Assembly: GCF_021272185.1 (NCBI RefSeq)
Contig: NZ_JAJSEC010000001.1
Location: 372,001-436,000 of the forward strand
From: Roseivivax sp. GX 12232
Lineage (GTDB): Bacteria > Pseudomonadota > Alphaproteobacteria > Rhodobacterales > Rhodobacteraceae
Length of the DNA stretch: 64,000 bases
Reading direction: 5' to 3'
The translations under genes were made by a program, and so were the position numbers. Shown here piece by piece: positions 35,852 through 44,533 of this stretch. Positions within the stretch are counted from its first letter, which is position 1. Every line of letters begins with the position of its first letter. The notes beneath the pieces were generated by a model that was given only the letters and a program-made list of their open reading frames with translations, did not search any database and was not told the origin of the DNA.

Positions 35852-36733
35852 ATGGACATCCGCCAGCTCGAAACCCTCGTCGCCGTCGCGGAGACCGGCA
35901 GTTTCGCCGGGGCGGCGCGGATCGTGAACCTCACCGCATCGGCGGTCTCCCAGCAAATTCAGGCGCTTGAGGGGGAGTTGGGGGTGCCGCTCTTCGACCG
36001 GCGCACCCGCCCGCCGCAGCTCACCGCCCGGGGCGAGGAGATGCTGCGCGGGGCCCGCAACATCGTGCAGATCATGACCGAGACCCGGCGCACGATCACC
36101 GGGGGCCGGACCTCGGGGGTGCTTAAATTGGGGGCAATCCGCACGGTGTCGCTGTGGTTGGCGCCGCGCGCCTTCCGGGCGATGCGGGAGCAGTTCCCGA
36201 AGCTTTCGCTCGATCTCAGGGTCGGGGTCTCCGAGGCGCTGATGGCCGATGTCTCGGCCGGGCGGCTCGACGCGGCGCTGGTGGCCGAACACGTCGGCGT
36301 GCCGCCGGACCTGATCTGGACGCCGGTCCTGACCGAGCCGCTCATGCTGATCGCCCCGCCCGATGCCGAGGGCGCCGACGAACGCGCGCTGATCGGCGCC
36401 TATCCCTTCATCCATTACGCCACCGACGTGCCGCTGGCCCGCCAGATCGACACCGAGCTGTCGCGGCTCGGCGTCCGGCGCGAGCCGGTGGCGGTGATCA
36501 ACACCATGCCGACCATCGTGAGCTTCGTGCAGGTGGGGCTCGGCATCGCGGTGGTGCCGAAGCTCGCGATCCTGAACGTGCCCGAGGAGAGCCTGCAGAT
36601 CCGGCCCTTCGGCCAGGGGGCGATCACCCGGCGGATCGGTCTGGTGCGCCGCGAGGTCTCGGCCCGGTCGGTGGTCCTGGGGGCGATGCAGGACACGCTG
36701 GTCGCCACGGCGGAGGCGCATGGGTTGAGTTGA
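35852..36733 (+). CDS. LysR-family transcriptional regulator of the tct-ggt operon
   Basis: 293 residues, normal LTTR length. HTH in residues ~5-60 (LETLVAVAETGSFAGAARIVNLTASAVSQQIQALEGELG in pieces), followed by a linker helix and a periplasmic-binding-like effector domain (~90-285; TVSLWLAPRAFRAMREQFPKLSLDLRVG, VSFVQVGLGIAVVPKLAI). Its start has no clear ribosome site. Divergent from tctCBA-ggt, so it probably activates that operon with the transported acid as co-inducer. Confidence 0.92.
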   Translation: MDIRQLETLVAVAETGSFAGAARIVNLTASAVSQQIQALEGELGVPLFDRRTRPPQLTARGEEMLRGARNIVQIMTETRRTITGGRTSGVLKLGAIRTVSLWLAPRAFRAMREQFPKLSLDLRVGVSEALMADVSAGRLDAALVAEHVGVPPDLIWTPVLTEPLMLIAPPDAEGADERALIGAYPFIHYATDVPLARQIDTELSRLGVRREPVAVINTMPTIVSFVQVGLGIAVVPKLAILNVPEESLQIRPFGQGAITRRIGLVRREVSARSVVLGAMQDTLVATAEAHGLS

Positions 36734-36906
36734 GGGGCGGCGGGGGGCTGGCCCAGCGGGCTCCGCGCGCCGTCGCGCCGCCGATCGGACAATCGAGTGA
36801 CGCAGGCCCCCTGCCCCACGGTTGCCTCAGCCTTCGGTCAGCCCCGCGCTCGCCTAAGCCATCGGCCTGCCATGCTGCCCTCAGCCATCGGCCTGCCGCG
36901 CTCTCC

Positions 36907-38919
36907 TCAACCCGCGCCCTGCCGGTCCGCCGCCCAGCTCGCGACCGCCTGGTCCCGCACCGTCGCGATCAGCTCGGGCGCGATCTCGCGCCCTTCCTCG
37001 CGCCGCAGGGGCTCGTCGTGGAACAGGTAGACCCGCGACAGGAAGGCCTCGAACTCGAGCGAGCCCTCGCCGTAGCGCTCGCCGTGACCCGAGGTCGAGA
37101 CCACGACCCCGTTGCCCCAGTCCTGCCCGCTGTCGTTGTTGGGGTTGTAGAAATAGACGCGCATCCGCCCGGCCTGGTCCTCGGCGACCCGAAGGATCGC
37201 GATGGCGTGCCAGCCGACGAAGCGCTGCTGCGCATCGGTGACCGCGATGCCGGCGGGCTGGGGATGGCCCAGCGGGCGGCCGCCGTTGAAGGCCGGGTGA
37301 TAGGCCGCGAAGAAACGCCGCAGGAAGTCGTCGTAGCCCGCGAGCTGGCCCGTCGCCACGTCCACCGCGACGGCGCAGTCGCGCGACACCCACCAGCCGT
37401 GGAACTGCGGGTTGATCCACTTGTGCGGATCGCCGGGCCGTCCCGCGCAGAGCCGCCCCATCTCGGCGTAGATCCGGTCGAGATGCGCCACCAGCAGCAC
37501 CGACACCGGGTCCGCGTCGATCGGGCCCGCCCCGGCAAGGCCCGCGGGCAGATCGCCGGAGTTGATCACCGTGCCCTCGAACTGCATCTGCAGCATGTCG
37601 AACTCGGCCACCTGGGTGACCAGGAACAGCAGGTAATCCGGGTCGATCAGCGCCCACATGGCGATGGCGCGGGCCGACTGGCAGGTCGGATTGGCGCCCT
37701 GCCCCACCCCGAGCGGCTGGCCCAGCACCTGCAGGACACCCGCCAGAAGCGCGGTCTCGGGCGCGTCACCCGCCGCGAAGCCCAGCGCGATGCGCTCGCG
37801 CGCCGCACCGCGCAGTTGCAAGGAGAGCTGCCGCTCCAGCGCCGGCACCATGGGCGCGTGATGCAGGATGCCCCGATCAAGCAGCAGCGCCAGCCCGTAG
37901 GCCGCCTGCGGCGTCTGCAGCGAGACCGCCGAGCGCACCAGCTTCTCGATCAGCCCGCGGTAATGCTGCCAGCAATCAAGCCCGGTGGTGCCGAGCCCCA
38001 GCGCCTCGGGGATCAGCGGGCGGTTCTCGTAATCGAGCGCCCAGGTCAGGAAGGCGGCGTGGTAATCCGAGACCAGCCCGGTGTCATGCATCGCCCGGGC
38101 AAAGCCCATGGCCTCGCGCGAGAGGCCGCTTTCATCGGCGACGGAGATCCTCTCGAGGTAGACCGCCAGCCCCGGGTCGTCGCGCGAGGCGGTGGTCGGC
38201 CCGAAAAGCGCGCTGACCAGCCGCTCGGCGCCAAGCCGCGTGCTGCCAGGCTCGGTGCCCTTCTCGGACAGCGCGATGGCGATCTGGGCGATCATGTCCT
38301 TGACCACGCCCACCTGGATCGAGCGCTGTTCGAGAAGGCGCCAGATCTCCGAGACCAGCACGCTGAGAACGTCGTTCAGACCGATGTGGTCGGCGATATG
38401 GCTCAGCACCCGGCGCTTGAGGTCGTGCCGGGCGCCAAGCGCGCGGGCGGCCTCGTCCGGCGCGCCGAACAGATCCTTGAGGTTCAGCGCCAGCACCTGG
38501 GTCAGGAAATGCCGCGCCCCCTCCTGGTGCAGGTTGGCATGGCGCGCCTCGCCCTCGGCCACCGCAAGGAACCGCGCGAGGCTCGCCGCCTCGAGCGCCC
38601 GCAGCGAGGGGTCGTCCGAGACCAGCGTGCCCGCCACGAGCTGCGGCAGCAGCACCTCGGGCTGGTCCCAGTCCGAGCCCGAGAACAGCCCCGCCGCATC
38701 CATGCGCGCGGCGCGCTGGCGGATCCTCCCCAGCCCACCGGGCAGCGCGATGACGCGCCCCAGCACGTCCAGCACCGGGCGCTGGTGGCGCGCCTTGGCG
38801 AAGGGCCGGGCCTCGTCCAGCCGGTCGATGGCCCGGTCGAGCGTTTCCGACAGCCGCGTCAGCGCGGCCTGGTCATCCGCGGTCTGTCCATCCACGGCGA
38901 AAGCGTTCCTCGGACTCAT
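36907..38919 (-). CDS. 670-residue papain-like cysteine-peptidase/transamidase candidate paired with ATP-grasp ligase
   Basis: 670 residues, no signal peptide or membrane segment. I know no named family for it. The first ~400 residues look helical and repeat-like. The C-terminal ~270 hold what looks like a papain-type active site: Gln407 and Cys413 in GQGANPTCQSARAIA (spacing of six, as Gln19-Cys25 in papain), His571 in VGWHAIAIL and Asn592 or Asn594 in FYNPNNDSG. Its ATG shares one base with the stop of the ATP-grasp gene (TGATG), so a ligase and a peptide-bond-acting enzyme are made together. It may cleave or transfer amide bonds in the ligase product. Function is inference; the active-site reading should be tested. 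Confidence 0.6.
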   Translation of the reverse strand: MSPRNAFAVDGQTADDQAALTRLSETLDRAIDRLDEARPFAKARHQRPVLDVLGRVIALPGGLGRIRQRAARMDAAGLFSGSDWDQPEVLLPQLVAGTLVSDDPSLRALEAASLARFLAVAEGEARHANLHQEGARHFLTQVLALNLKDLFGAPDEAARALGARHDLKRRVLSHIADHIGLNDVLSVLVSEIWRLLEQRSIQVGVVKDMIAQIAIALSEKGTEPGSTRLGAERLVSALFGPTTASRDDPGLAVYLERISVADESGLSREAMGFARAMHDTGLVSDYHAAFLTWALDYENRPLIPEALGLGTTGLDCWQHYRGLIEKLVRSAVSLQTPQAAYGLALLLDRGILHHAPMVPALERQLSLQLRGAARERIALGFAAGDAPETALLAGVLQVLGQPLGVGQGANPTCQSARAIAMWALIDPDYLLFLVTQVAEFDMLQMQFEGTVINSGDLPAGLAGAGPIDADPVSVLLVAHLDRIYAEMGRLCAGRPGDPHKWINPQFHGWWVSRDCAVAVDVATGQLAGYDDFLRRFFAAYHPAFNGGRPLGHPQPAGIAVTDAQQRFVGWHAIAILRVAEDQAGRMRVYFYNPNNDSGQDWGNGVVVSTSGHGERYGEGSLEFEAFLSRVYLFHDEPLRREEGREIAPELIATVRDQAVASWAADRQGAG

Positions 38920-40145
38920 CAGACATAATAATCCAGCTCTTCCTGTCGCTTGAGAAGGTCACGCAAGTCGTGGGCGTTGTCACCGAAGAAATAGGCCAGC
39001 CCCCAATGCGTGCCGAATGCTGACCGTTTGGCCACCTTCTGCTCGCGCGGGTCGGAGAGCTCGTGGAACTCGAAATAGGGGTGGTTCGCGGTCTCCTCGG
39101 GGACCTCGAGGCGGCTCACCACGCGGCGGCGTGGGTAGACGCCGAAGCAGCCCGCATGGCCCTTGGCGTCGACGACCTCGGTCGGGAAGAAGGCGTCGAG
39201 CTCTTCCTGGGTGGTCTTCGGATCGAAGGCCAGCACAAGGCCCTGGTAGCCGTTGAAGCCATAGGCGCGTTCGATCAGCTCCAGCGCGTTGAAGCCCGGC
39301 GGACGGTAGGCGACCTCGCCGAAGTAAAGCTTGTTGTCGCTGGTCAGGAAGTATTCCGGGTGGATGAAGCCGAAGTCGATGTCGAAGACCTCGATCAGCT
39401 TCTCGATTTCCTCGGTGATCCGCGCGCGGTGTTCCTCGAGCTCGGGCGTCGCCGGCACGAAGACCGAATAGCCCAGCGTCACGTATTCCGAGATGTTCAG
39501 GAACTGGATCTTGCCGTCCTTGATCCAGGCCTCGACAGCGAACTCCCAGCCGTCGAGATGCGATTCCAGAAGCGCAGGGAACTCCTCGTCGGGGATGTTG
39601 TCGACATCCTCGGGGGTGCGGATCACCCGGTGCCCGGCGGTGCCCGACTTGTCGAAGGCCTTGAAGTGGATCGGGTCGTTCGGGTCGCCGTCGAGCTTCA
39701 GCAGCGTCTGGTTCACGCGCTTGAGGAAGCGGATCACGTCGCCGCGGTCATGCGCCTCCTCGAAGACGCCCACGCGGATGCCGCCGAGCTGCGCGCGACG
39801 CTTCATCAGCGACTTGTCGCGGAACAGCATCGACTGGCCGAGAAGCCGCGGGTTCTTCATCAGGACGGCGTTGACCGCGCCGGCCCATTCCACGGTTTCC
39901 TCGAAGATCGGGATGGCCACGTCGACGCCCATGTCGTCGAGCCGATGCGCCAGCTCGTGCGAGCGTTCGTTCAGCCGGTCGAAGTCCCAGGCGACATAGG
40001 GGATGTCGTTCTGCTTGCAGTAGTCCTCGGCCCAGGGCGGCGCGACCACGACGTAGCGACGGTCGAAACGGTCGACCGCGTCGATGGCGTTCAGGCTCCA
40101 GCCCAGGAGTGCGATATACCCTTTGTCCGGGTTCTTGTCGGTCAT
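38919..40145 (-). CDS. ATP-grasp carboxylate-amine ligase
   Basis: 408 residues from the ATG at 40145 (AGGAC ribosome site); a longer reading to 40196 is less likely. ATP-grasp features: pre-grasp Rossmann-like part (YIALLGWSLNAID, ~10-100), ATP-binding lysine region HFKAFDKSGTAGHRVI (~160-175), EFAVEAWIKDGKIQFLNISEYVT (~201-223) and Mg-binding GFIHPEYFLTSDNKLYFGEVAYRPPGFNALEL (Glu264, Glu277, Arg281). Such enzymes activate a carboxylate as acyl-phosphate and join it to an amine. The C-terminal ~100 residues are not recognised. Coupled directly to the papain-like gene, so both probably act on the same small molecule, peptide or protein. Not a purine, biotin or D-Ala ligase by its signatures. 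Confidence 0.8.
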   Translation of the reverse strand: MTDKNPDKGYIALLGWSLNAIDAVDRFDRRYVVVAPPWAEDYCKQNDIPYVAWDFDRLNERSHELAHRLDDMGVDVAIPIFEETVEWAGAVNAVLMKNPRLLGQSMLFRDKSLMKRRAQLGGIRVGVFEEAHDRGDVIRFLKRVNQTLLKLDGDPNDPIHFKAFDKSGTAGHRVIRTPEDVDNIPDEEFPALLESHLDGWEFAVEAWIKDGKIQFLNISEYVTLGYSVFVPATPELEEHRARITEEIEKLIEVFDIDFGFIHPEYFLTSDNKLYFGEVAYRPPGFNALELIERAYGFNGYQGLVLAFDPKTTQEELDAFFPTEVVDAKGHAGCFGVYPRRRVVSRLEVPEETANHPYFEFHELSDPREQKVAKRSAFGTHWGLAYFFGDNAHDLRDLLKRQEELDYYV

Positions 40146-40357
40146 TGCATGTCCTTTTGTCAGGCAGACCCACAAGAACGCGCGCGCCCTGTTCAAGCTC
40201 GCGGATCATGGAAAATCCTGTCACGGGAATAGCGACCCCGGCGAGCTGGATCTGCGTCGGTTTCACTAGCAAAGGCTAAGCCCTGAGGGCGTCTTTTCAA
40301 CCCTGGCTGGTGCTTGGCCTCGGGTCAGCGGGCGCGTCGAGGGCGCGCAAACCCCTG

Positions 40358-40618
40358 TCACAGAAGCAGTTTCACCGGCCCGTCTGCGCTGATCGTCTTG
40401 GCGCCTTCTTCGTCCTCGCAGAGGTCGAGCCAGAGCCGGTCGCCCCTGTCCTCGACGAAGAACCGCCATTCGTCCTGCTCGATCAGGGTGACCGCCTCCT
40501 CGACCGAGAGCCGCCACTCCGCCTTGCCGAAGAGCGATTTCCGCACGCCGCCGATCGCCACGATCTCCGCGCCGGTCTTGTCGGTTTTCGCCCAGGTCAC
40601 TTGCGCCGGTGCTGCCAC
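40358..40618 (-). CDS. Small DUF3892-like protein upstream of the ATP-grasp gene
   Basis: 86 residues from a GTG with GGAGG eight bases upstream. The pattern (VTWAKTDKTGAEIVAIGGV, W-LSVEEAVTLIEQDEWRFFVED, D-LWLDLCEDEEGAKTI) resembles DUF3892, a small beta-rich family of unknown role. Same strand as the ATP-grasp gene but with a 212-base gap in between, so co-transcription is possible, not shown. It could be a partner or substrate protein of the ligase/peptidase pair, but no leader-peptide features are seen. Family call is tentative. Confidence 0.55.
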   Translation of the reverse strand: MAAPAQVTWAKTDKTGAEIVAIGGVRKSLFGKAEWRLSVEEAVTLIEQDEWRFFVEDRGDRLWLDLCEDEEGAKTISADGPVKLLL

Positions 40619-40753
40619 GGGGAATGCCTCCTCGGGTGAGGAAGATAAGGCAGGCGGGGGAGATGTGAACGCGGGCGGGCGTTAAAGGTTGATTTTACGT
40701 GCAAGTTTTTGGGTGGGGGCTTTCTTGGATGGGGAGCGGAAACGCATGAAACC

Positions 40754-40813
40754 TCGAAGATCACGGAGGCGCAGAAGGCGTTCGTGGTGAAGCAGGGAGT
40801 GCAGGTCTCTGAA
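40754..40813 (+). pseudogene. Remnant of an IS3-type transposase N terminus
   Basis: One frame reads SKITEAQKAFVVKQG-VQVSE. This matches the start of IS3-family OrfA transposases (K-TEAQ-AF-LKQ--EG-PVAE), with about three residues lost between KQG and VQVSE, after which similarity ends. No inverted repeats or other transposase parts remain in 40619-40914. It marks an old insertion at the border between the ATP-grasp cassette and the catabolic region to the right. Nothing else is recognised in this gap. Confidence 0.4.
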
Positions 40814-40914
40814 CACGCGGCGATGGCGCAGGTCGGAATGGGTTCAAACGATCGTGCTCTATTCGACATCACGCCCGTTCAGGCAGGCCAAGCATAGGAC
40901 CCGCCAACCTGCGC

Positions 40915-42042
40915 CTAAAGCCCAACCCAGCCGCGGGCTTTTGAGGATTCCTGCATCGCCTCCACGGTCTCCTGCACCGCAAGGGCCTCCCGAAAATCGG
41001 GATTGCACCGTCCGTTCGAGACCTGCGCCTCGATCAACTCGGCCACCTCGATCACCTTCAGGTCGTTGAACCCAAGATGATGTCCCGGTGCCGGGCAGAA
41101 CCGGTCGTAGGGCGGATGGGAGGGACCCGCCTCGATACGCCGGTAACCTGCCGCGGCACCGGAACCGGAGTAGACCAACAGGTCGTTCATGTGTTCCTGC
41201 GAGAACGCGATGGCCCCCTTGGAGCCTGTGATCTCGAAGGACAGGTCCATCGTGCGCCCGGTGGCGGCCCAGTTCGCCTCGAGGCTGCCGGAGACACCGC
41301 TTTCGAAGCGCAGGAGCGCGTGGGTCATGTCGTCAACCTCGACGGGCCGTCGCTCCGACGCCCCCGCGGCCACGGGCCGGTCGGGATAGATCGTCCGACA
41401 GTCGGCGCTGACATCGGCGATCGGCCCGAGGAGGTGGCGCGCGAGCGAGATGATGTGGCTGCCGATATCTGCCAGCGCCCCGCCGCCCTGCGGATCGGTC
41501 CGGAAGGAATGCGGCGCGTCGGGGCTCGACATGTAATTCTCTGCGTGGCGTCCCCGGAAGCCGGTCACCTCACCGATCTCGCCCGAGGTGATGAGATCCC
41601 GCGCCAGCCGGATCATCGGGTTGCGCAGAAAGTTGAAGCCGACCGAGGTGACGACCCCCGCCGCTTCGGCGGCGTCGGTCATGCGCCGCGCCGAAGCGGC
41701 GGTCGTCGAGAGCGGCTTTTCGCAATAGACCGTCTTGCCGGCGGCGATTGCCGCCATCGCGATTGGTTCGTGCAACACGTTGGGCGCGGTGATCGCGACG
41801 ATGTCGACCGCATCGTCGGCGATCAGCGACCGCCAGTCGGAGGTGGCGCGTGCAAAGCCGAGGGCCTGCGCGCCGGCTGCGGCGCTTTCCTCTGTGGCAT
41901 CGGCCAGCACCGCTTTGACCGGGCGCGCGGGCAGCTCGAACAAGACGGGCGCGGCGGCAAAGGCATTGGCATGGCAGCGGCCCATGAAGCCCGATCCGAC
42001 AAGGCCGATCCCAAGCTCTCTGTCCTGCGTCTGAGTGGGCAT
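40915..42042 (-). CDS. Gfo/Idh/MocA-family oxidoreductase
   Basis: 375 residues. N-terminal Rossmann fold with GLVGSGFMGRCHANAF (NAD(P)-binding GxGxxG) and the catalytic CEKPLSTT; C-terminal alpha/beta domain includes ADIGSHIISLARHLLG and GHHLGFNDLKVIEVAELIEA. Such enzymes oxidise a hydroxyl of sugars or polyols with NAD(P)+. It is last in an operon of two ribose-type permeases and an ATPase, five bases behind the ATPase, so it probably works on the imported sugar. A frame continues upstream into the ATPase gene but MPTQTQ at 42042 is the reasonable start. Confidence 0.85.
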   Translation of the reverse strand: MPTQTQDRELGIGLVGSGFMGRCHANAFAAAPVLFELPARPVKAVLADATEESAAAGAQALGFARATSDWRSLIADDAVDIVAITAPNVLHEPIAMAAIAAGKTVYCEKPLSTTAASARRMTDAAEAAGVVTSVGFNFLRNPMIRLARDLITSGEIGEVTGFRGRHAENYMSSPDAPHSFRTDPQGGGALADIGSHIISLARHLLGPIADVSADCRTIYPDRPVAAGASERRPVEVDDMTHALLRFESGVSGSLEANWAATGRTMDLSFEITGSKGAIAFSQEHMNDLLVYSGSGAAAGYRRIEAGPSHPPYDRFCPAPGHHLGFNDLKVIEVAELIEAQVSNGRCNPDFREALAVQETVEAMQESSKARGWVGL

Positions 42043-42047
42043 CCCGC

Positions 42048-43556
42048 TCACTCCGCCGCGACCGGCGCGCGGGCATGCGACACCGCGTCGATGAGATGTT
42101 CTTCGGTCATCGCGTCGCCCTGAAATTCGGCCACGATGGCGCCCTCCGACATGGCCAGCACCCGATGGCTGACCCCCAGGACCTCGGGCATTTCCGAGGA
42201 GATCACGATCACCGCGAGGCCCTGTTCGGCAAGCTCGGCGATCAGCTCGTGGATCGCCGATTTGGAGCCCACATCGATTCCGCGCGTCGGCTCGTCGAGG
42301 ATGATCAGCTTGGGATCGGCGCAGAGCCACTTGGCGAGCACGAATTTCTGCTGGTTGCCGCCCGAGAGCTGGGACATCGCCTGGTCCGGGCCGGTCGTTT
42401 TGATCGACAGCGCCGAGCGATACTTCTCGAACACGGCCATTTCCTTGGTCCAGTTCATCACCGAGACCTCCGAGAACAGACGCAGATGCGGCAGCGAGGT
42501 GTTCTCCCGTCCGCCCATCATCAGGACGAGGCCCTGTTCCTTGCGGCTCTCGGGAACCAGCGCCATGCCCATGTCGATGGATTGCCGTGGCCTGGGCAGA
42601 GCGACCTCTCCCTCTTTCCAGTACAGCTTGCCTGCATCGGCCTTGCGGACGCCGAAGATGGTCTCGACCACTTCGGACCGCCCCGCACCGACAAGACCAT
42701 AGAGCCCGAGAACCTCCCCTTCGCGCACCGAGAAGGAGATATCGCGGAACAGGCCACGCTTGCTCAGGCCTTCGACGCGCAGCACCTCCCCGCCGAACTC
42801 CGGCTTCGCCTTGACGAAATAGGCATCCAGCGTGCGGCCAATCATCATGCGCGTGATCTGGTTGAGATCGGTGGCGGCGGTCTCGACCGTTCCCTGCACC
42901 TGGCCGTCGCGCAACACGGTGATCCGGTCGGTGATGTCGAAGATCTCGTCCATCTTGTGCGAGATGTAGACGATGCCCACTCCACGCGCCTTGAGACCAC
43001 GGATCGTGTGAAAGAGCTGATCTTTCTCGCTGTCGGTCAGCGACGCCGTCGGTTCGTCGAAGATCACGACATTGGCCCTGAAAGCCTCGGCCCGGGCGAT
43101 TTCGACCATCTGCTGCATGGCGACCGAAAGCGTGCCGACGCGGACATCCGGGCCGAAGAGGCAGCCGAGCGCCTCGAGCGCGGCCTTGGCATTCCTGCGC
43201 AGCTCGCGCTTTTTCAGCATGCCGAAGCGATTGGTCGGCCAGGCCCCCAGATAGATGTTCTCGGCGACGGACAGCTCCGGCGACAGCGACAATTCCTGGT
43301 GGATCAGCAGGATGCCCTTGCGGCGCGCGTCGAGCGGGCCGGAAAGCCGCAGCTCCTCGCCCTGGTAGAAGATCTCGCCTCCATCGGGTTTGTGCAGGCC
43401 CGCCAGCGTCTTCATCAGGGTGGATTTGCCGGCGCCGTTCTCGCCGACGAGGGCGTGGACCTCCCCGGGACGGATGTCGAAGCTCACGCTGTCGAGCGCC
43501 GTCACGCCGGGGAAGGTCTTGGTGATGTCCCGGACCTCCAGAATGACCTCGTCCAT
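42048..43556 (-). CDS. Ribose-type sugar ABC transporter ATP-binding protein (RbsA-like, two domains)
   Basis: 502 residues, two nucleotide-binding domains. First: GENGAGKST, LSVAMQQMVEIARA, VVIFDEPTAS, YISHKMDEIF. Second: degenerate P-loop GLYGLVGAGRSEVVETI, LSGGNQQKFVLAKWL, LIILDEPTRGIDVGSK. This matches RbsA/MglA/XylG-type ATPases that power import of mono- or disaccharides or polyols through two permeases. The ATG shares one base with the permease stop (TGATG). The binding protein is encoded divergently 2.2 kb away. Confidence 0.9.
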   Translation of the reverse strand: MDEVILEVRDITKTFPGVTALDSVSFDIRPGEVHALVGENGAGKSTLMKTLAGLHKPDGGEIFYQGEELRLSGPLDARRKGILLIHQELSLSPELSVAENIYLGAWPTNRFGMLKKRELRRNAKAALEALGCLFGPDVRVGTLSVAMQQMVEIARAEAFRANVVIFDEPTASLTDSEKDQLFHTIRGLKARGVGIVYISHKMDEIFDITDRITVLRDGQVQGTVETAATDLNQITRMMIGRTLDAYFVKAKPEFGGEVLRVEGLSKRGLFRDISFSVREGEVLGLYGLVGAGRSEVVETIFGVRKADAGKLYWKEGEVALPRPRQSIDMGMALVPESRKEQGLVLMMGGRENTSLPHLRLFSEVSVMNWTKEMAVFEKYRSALSIKTTGPDQAMSQLSGGNQQKFVLAKWLCADPKLIILDEPTRGIDVGSKSAIHELIAELAEQGLAVIVISSEMPEVLGVSHRVLAMSEGAIVAEFQGDAMTEEHLIDAVSHARAPVAAE

Positions 43557-44533
43557 CACGACTCTCCCCTGCGGTTCAGGATCTTGTCGAGCACGAGGGC
43601 CAGCACGAGCACCGCGCCCATCACCATCAGCTCGACATAGTTTGGGGTGTTCAGGAGCCTGAGCCCGTTGCGCAGCACGGCCAATGTGAGCACGCCGCCA
43701 ATGGTCATCCACATGCTGCCGAAGCCGCCCTGCAAGCGCGTGCCGCCCAGCACCACGGCGATGATGGTCCAAAGCTCCCAGATCTTGCCGGCGTTGGGCT
43801 CCGCGGTGCCGAGCCGCATCGACAACAGGATGCCGCAGACAGCCGCCAGTGTCCCGCAGAGGGTGAAGTTGATGATCTTGTGGCGCTTCACATCGATCCC
43901 GGCGTCATGCGCGGCCTCGATGTTGTCGCCCACCGCGTAGGTCTCGCGTCCGTGGCGGGTGCTCGACAGGACCCACTGGAACAGCAAGGCGAGCCCAAGA
44001 AAGATCATCGCGGTCAGCGATACCGGCCCAAGATACACCTCGGGGATCTCGGTATAGGCGAAGTCCGGCACCATCAGGGCGTTCTCGCCTGTATAGACGA
44101 AGACCAGGCCGCGAATTCCGATCAACGCGCCCAGCGTGACGATGAAGGAATGCATGCCGGACAGGGCCACCAGCGTGCCGTTGAAAAAGCCCAGCGCGGC
44201 CCCTGAGAGCAGCCCCAGTGAGATCGCGGGCCAGGTGCCCACATGCTCTTGCAGACCAATCGCCAGCGCCGATGCCAGGGCCAGGATAGCCCCGACCGAG
44301 AGGTCGATCTCGCCGTCGATCATCACCATGGTCATGCCGATGGCGAGGATGCCGATGAATGCCCCCTGGGTCAGGATGTTGCCGAGGTTGTTCACGGTCA
44401 GGAAATACGGGCTCGCGATCGAGAAGACGGCAACCGTCAGGGCCAGGAAGACCCAGATGTGATTGCGCAGAAGCCAGGACAGCACGGCGTGCAGCGGCGA
44501 CTTGTCCCGAGGGGCGAGGGAAACGTGGCTCAT
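43556..44533 (-). CDS. Ribose-type sugar ABC transporter permease 1
   Basis: 325 residues, eight to ten membrane segments of the BPD_transp_2 family; MTMVMIDGEIDLSVGAILALASALAI and GRETYAVGDNIEAAHDAGIDV are characteristic. The start overlaps the second permease stop. Two non-identical permeases suggest a heterodimeric channel. Uses the sugar delivered by the divergent binding protein at 45751. Confidence 0.9.
   Translation of the reverse strand: MSHVSLAPRDKSPLHAVLSWLLRNHIWVFLALTVAVFSIASPYFLTVNNLGNILTQGAFIGILAIGMTMVMIDGEIDLSVGAILALASALAIGLQEHVGTWPAISLGLLSGAALGFFNGTLVALSGMHSFIVTLGALIGIRGLVFVYTGENALMVPDFAYTEIPEVYLGPVSLTAMIFLGLALLFQWVLSSTRHGRETYAVGDNIEAAHDAGIDVKRHKIINFTLCGTLAAVCGILLSMRLGTAEPNAGKIWELWTIIAVVLGGTRLQGGFGSMWMTIGGVLTLAVLRNGLRLLNTPNYVELMVMGAVLVLALVLDKILNRRGES

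Noticed and set aside
36734-36906. Short direct repeat (AGCCATCGGCCTGCC twice) between LysR and the papain-like gene
   Set aside because: Only two ~16-bp copies in a convergent gap, without symmetry or further copies; no function can be supported.
40146-40357. Leader-peptide gene or riboswitch before the ATP-grasp gene
   Set aside because: No short open frame with a ribosome site and no conserved fold could be seen; the gap only plausibly holds a promoter.
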